Assembly (NCBI GenBank): GCA_937957685.1
Contig: CALGAO010000119.1
Span: 1-44,374, forward strand
Reading direction: 5' to 3'
DNA length: 44,374 bases
Source: an uncultured Paenibacillaceae bacterium
GTDB lineage: Bacteria > Bacillota > Bacilli > Paenibacillales > DA-C8
Made by a program: the position numbers and the translations under genes. The notes under the pieces are model-generated. The model saw nothing but the letters and a program-made list of their open reading frames with translations, was not told where the DNA came from and ran no database searches. This document shows, in pieces, positions 43,797 to 44,374 of this stretch (positions within the stretch are counted from its first letter, which is position 1; each line of letters starts with the position of its first letter).

Positions 43797-43976
43797 TTAC
43801 TTGTCTCTTACCGGAAACACAAAACCCTCTCTTGTGCTTTTCGACATCTCATTCGTAGCTCGGATCTGTTCAGGCGTCATTGCTGAGAATCTGTTCTTTG
43901 TGTAAGGGCGCCTCAGAGGTTGTTTCCTGCTAGGCTTGTAAACTGCAGGAATTTCAGGTGTTGCAGTTGGAGTCAT
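43797..43976 (-). CDS. Small basic protein of unknown function (59 residues)
   Basis: ATG 43976 follows AAAGGAGTG with 6-base spacing on the minus strand. The product is 59 residues, rich in Pro, Arg and Lys (KPSRKQPLRRPYTKNRF), with a C-terminal MTPEQIRATNEMSKSTREGF. No membrane segment or known domain is visible. It appears to form a two-gene operon with the next frame on the same strand. The region is more AT-rich than the rest of the window and ends at an IS3 remnant, which suggests acquired DNA. Confidence 0.5.
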   Translation of the reverse strand: MTPTATPEIPAVYKPSRKQPLRRPYTKNRFSAMTPEQIRATNEMSKSTREGFVFPVRDK

Positions 43977-44029
43977 TGGTATCACTCCTTTGTTTTTTTG
44001 CCGTGACGTTTAGGCATTTGCCTTCCCTC

Positions 44030-44083
44030 ATTTCTACTAAAGATAGTTAGTAGAAATAATCAGCAGTTCTTATGTTAATTATA
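44030..44083 (-). promoter_or_regulatory. Promoter -10 and perfect 11-bp inverted repeat before the small-gene operon
   Basis: On the minus strand TATAAT (44083-44078) is followed by a perfect inverted repeat, ATTTCTACTAA (44030-44040) and TTAGTAGAAAT (44047-44057), with a 6-base spacer. It lies between the -10 box and the ATG at 43976, so it is a good operator candidate. No regulator gene is adjacent in the window. The remaining 44084-44216 shows nothing else clear. Confidence 0.5.
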
Positions 44084-44216
44084 ATACATGGTAGAAGTAG
44101 AGTTGGAAACAATCAAAATATGATCTGGAATGATAACCCCTTTGACACCTTTCAAACTTCACCATGGCGTTGCCTTTAGGCTCTCTGTCAGGTGGGAGGG
44201 AAGAAGCAGTGATCAA

Positions 44217-44374
44217 TGGACCTCTGTCAATAGATTGGACAGCCAGAATCGAGAAAATTACGCAGCTTGATCGTACATTTGTTCGTATTGAACGGGCGTA
44301 AGATACCCAATTGCAGAATGAACGCGTTTGCGATTGTAGAAGAACTCGATGTATTCAAAAATCCGACTTTGGGC
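44217..44374 (-). mobile_element. End of an IS3-family insertion sequence
   Basis: The element runs off the right edge of the window. The transposase C-terminus is at 44258-44374, and a likely terminal inverted repeat starts at TGGACC (44217), containing CTGTCAATAG and TTGGACA. The exact end cannot be fixed without the other end. Confidence 0.65.
44258..44374 (-). CDS. IS3-family transposase (OrfB), C-terminal end, partial
   Basis: The 38 visible residues before TAA are the conserved end of an IS3-family DDE transposase: the final catalytic-helix region IFEYIEFFYNRKRVHSAIGY, then LTPVQYEQ. The family (rve integrase core, IS150/IS3 group) is clear from the FYNRKRxHSAxGYxxP signature. The gene is cut by the window edge, so whether it is intact is unknown. 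Confidence 0.85.
   Translation of the reverse strand, partial: AQSRIFEYIEFFYNRKRVHSAIGYLTPVQYEQMYDQAA

Overview
The window looks like a chromosomal segment of a high-GC, Gram-positive, spore-former-type Firmicute, most likely Paenibacillaceae (Paenibacillus/Cohnella-like). The reasons are lipobox lipoproteins instead of periplasmic proteins, strong AGGAGG ribosome binding sites, CcpA-type cre sequences, YesM/YesN-type two-component systems, ECF sigma/anti-sigma pairs and secreted lyases with modular C-terminal domains. The genus is an inference; no rRNA or marker gene is present.

Layout. 46-435 (-): small membrane protein. 669-4741 (+): MarR regulator plus a heterodimeric ABC multidrug exporter. 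5009-9712 (+): galactan/galacto-oligosaccharide operon ganS-ganP-ganQ-ganB (binding lipoprotein, two permeases, GH53 galactanase), followed by an AraC regulator (9894-10766). 10928-15421: housekeeping or accessory genes (SPL-type radical SAM protein, YjbR protein, ECF sigma factor with its membrane partner, LysR regulator) and, divergent from the LysR gene, ilvE (15550-16617). 17163-19469 (+): secreted PL11 rhamnogalacturonan lyase with a C-terminal CBM42-like domain. 19470-20262: gene-free region with a 3 x 52-bp repeat array and a long hairpin. 20263-24746 (-): three-component sugar sensor (histidine kinase, AraC-type response regulator, sugar-binding lipoprotein), divergent from 24999-31092 (+), a YtfQ-YtfR-YtfT-YjfF type furanose importer ending in a second YtfQ-like lipoprotein. 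31244-33827 (+): CadC-like regulator and CadA-like heavy-metal ATPase. 33927-34328: universal stress protein. 34470-36490: OmpR-type two-component system. 37217-39570: three-gene ABC transporter of the lantibiotic-immunity (LanFEG) type. 40322-43465: second, larger PL11 lyase. 43533-44374: AT-richer edge with two small unknown genes and the end of an IS3-family element.

How the parts work together. The two secreted PL11 lyases would cut the rhamnogalacturonan-I backbone of pectin. The galactan operon would import and cleave the galactan side chains. The YtfQRT/YjfF system would take up furanose sugars, possibly arabinofuranose or galactofuranose from side chains. Cre-like operators lie on or next to the promoters of these loci, so carbon catabolite control probably links them. 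The local regulators (AraC protein at 9894 and the sensor at 20263-24746) would supply specific induction. The metal-efflux, multidrug and peptide-resistance modules are separate defence functions. I saw no CRISPR array, prophage, tRNA or rRNA.
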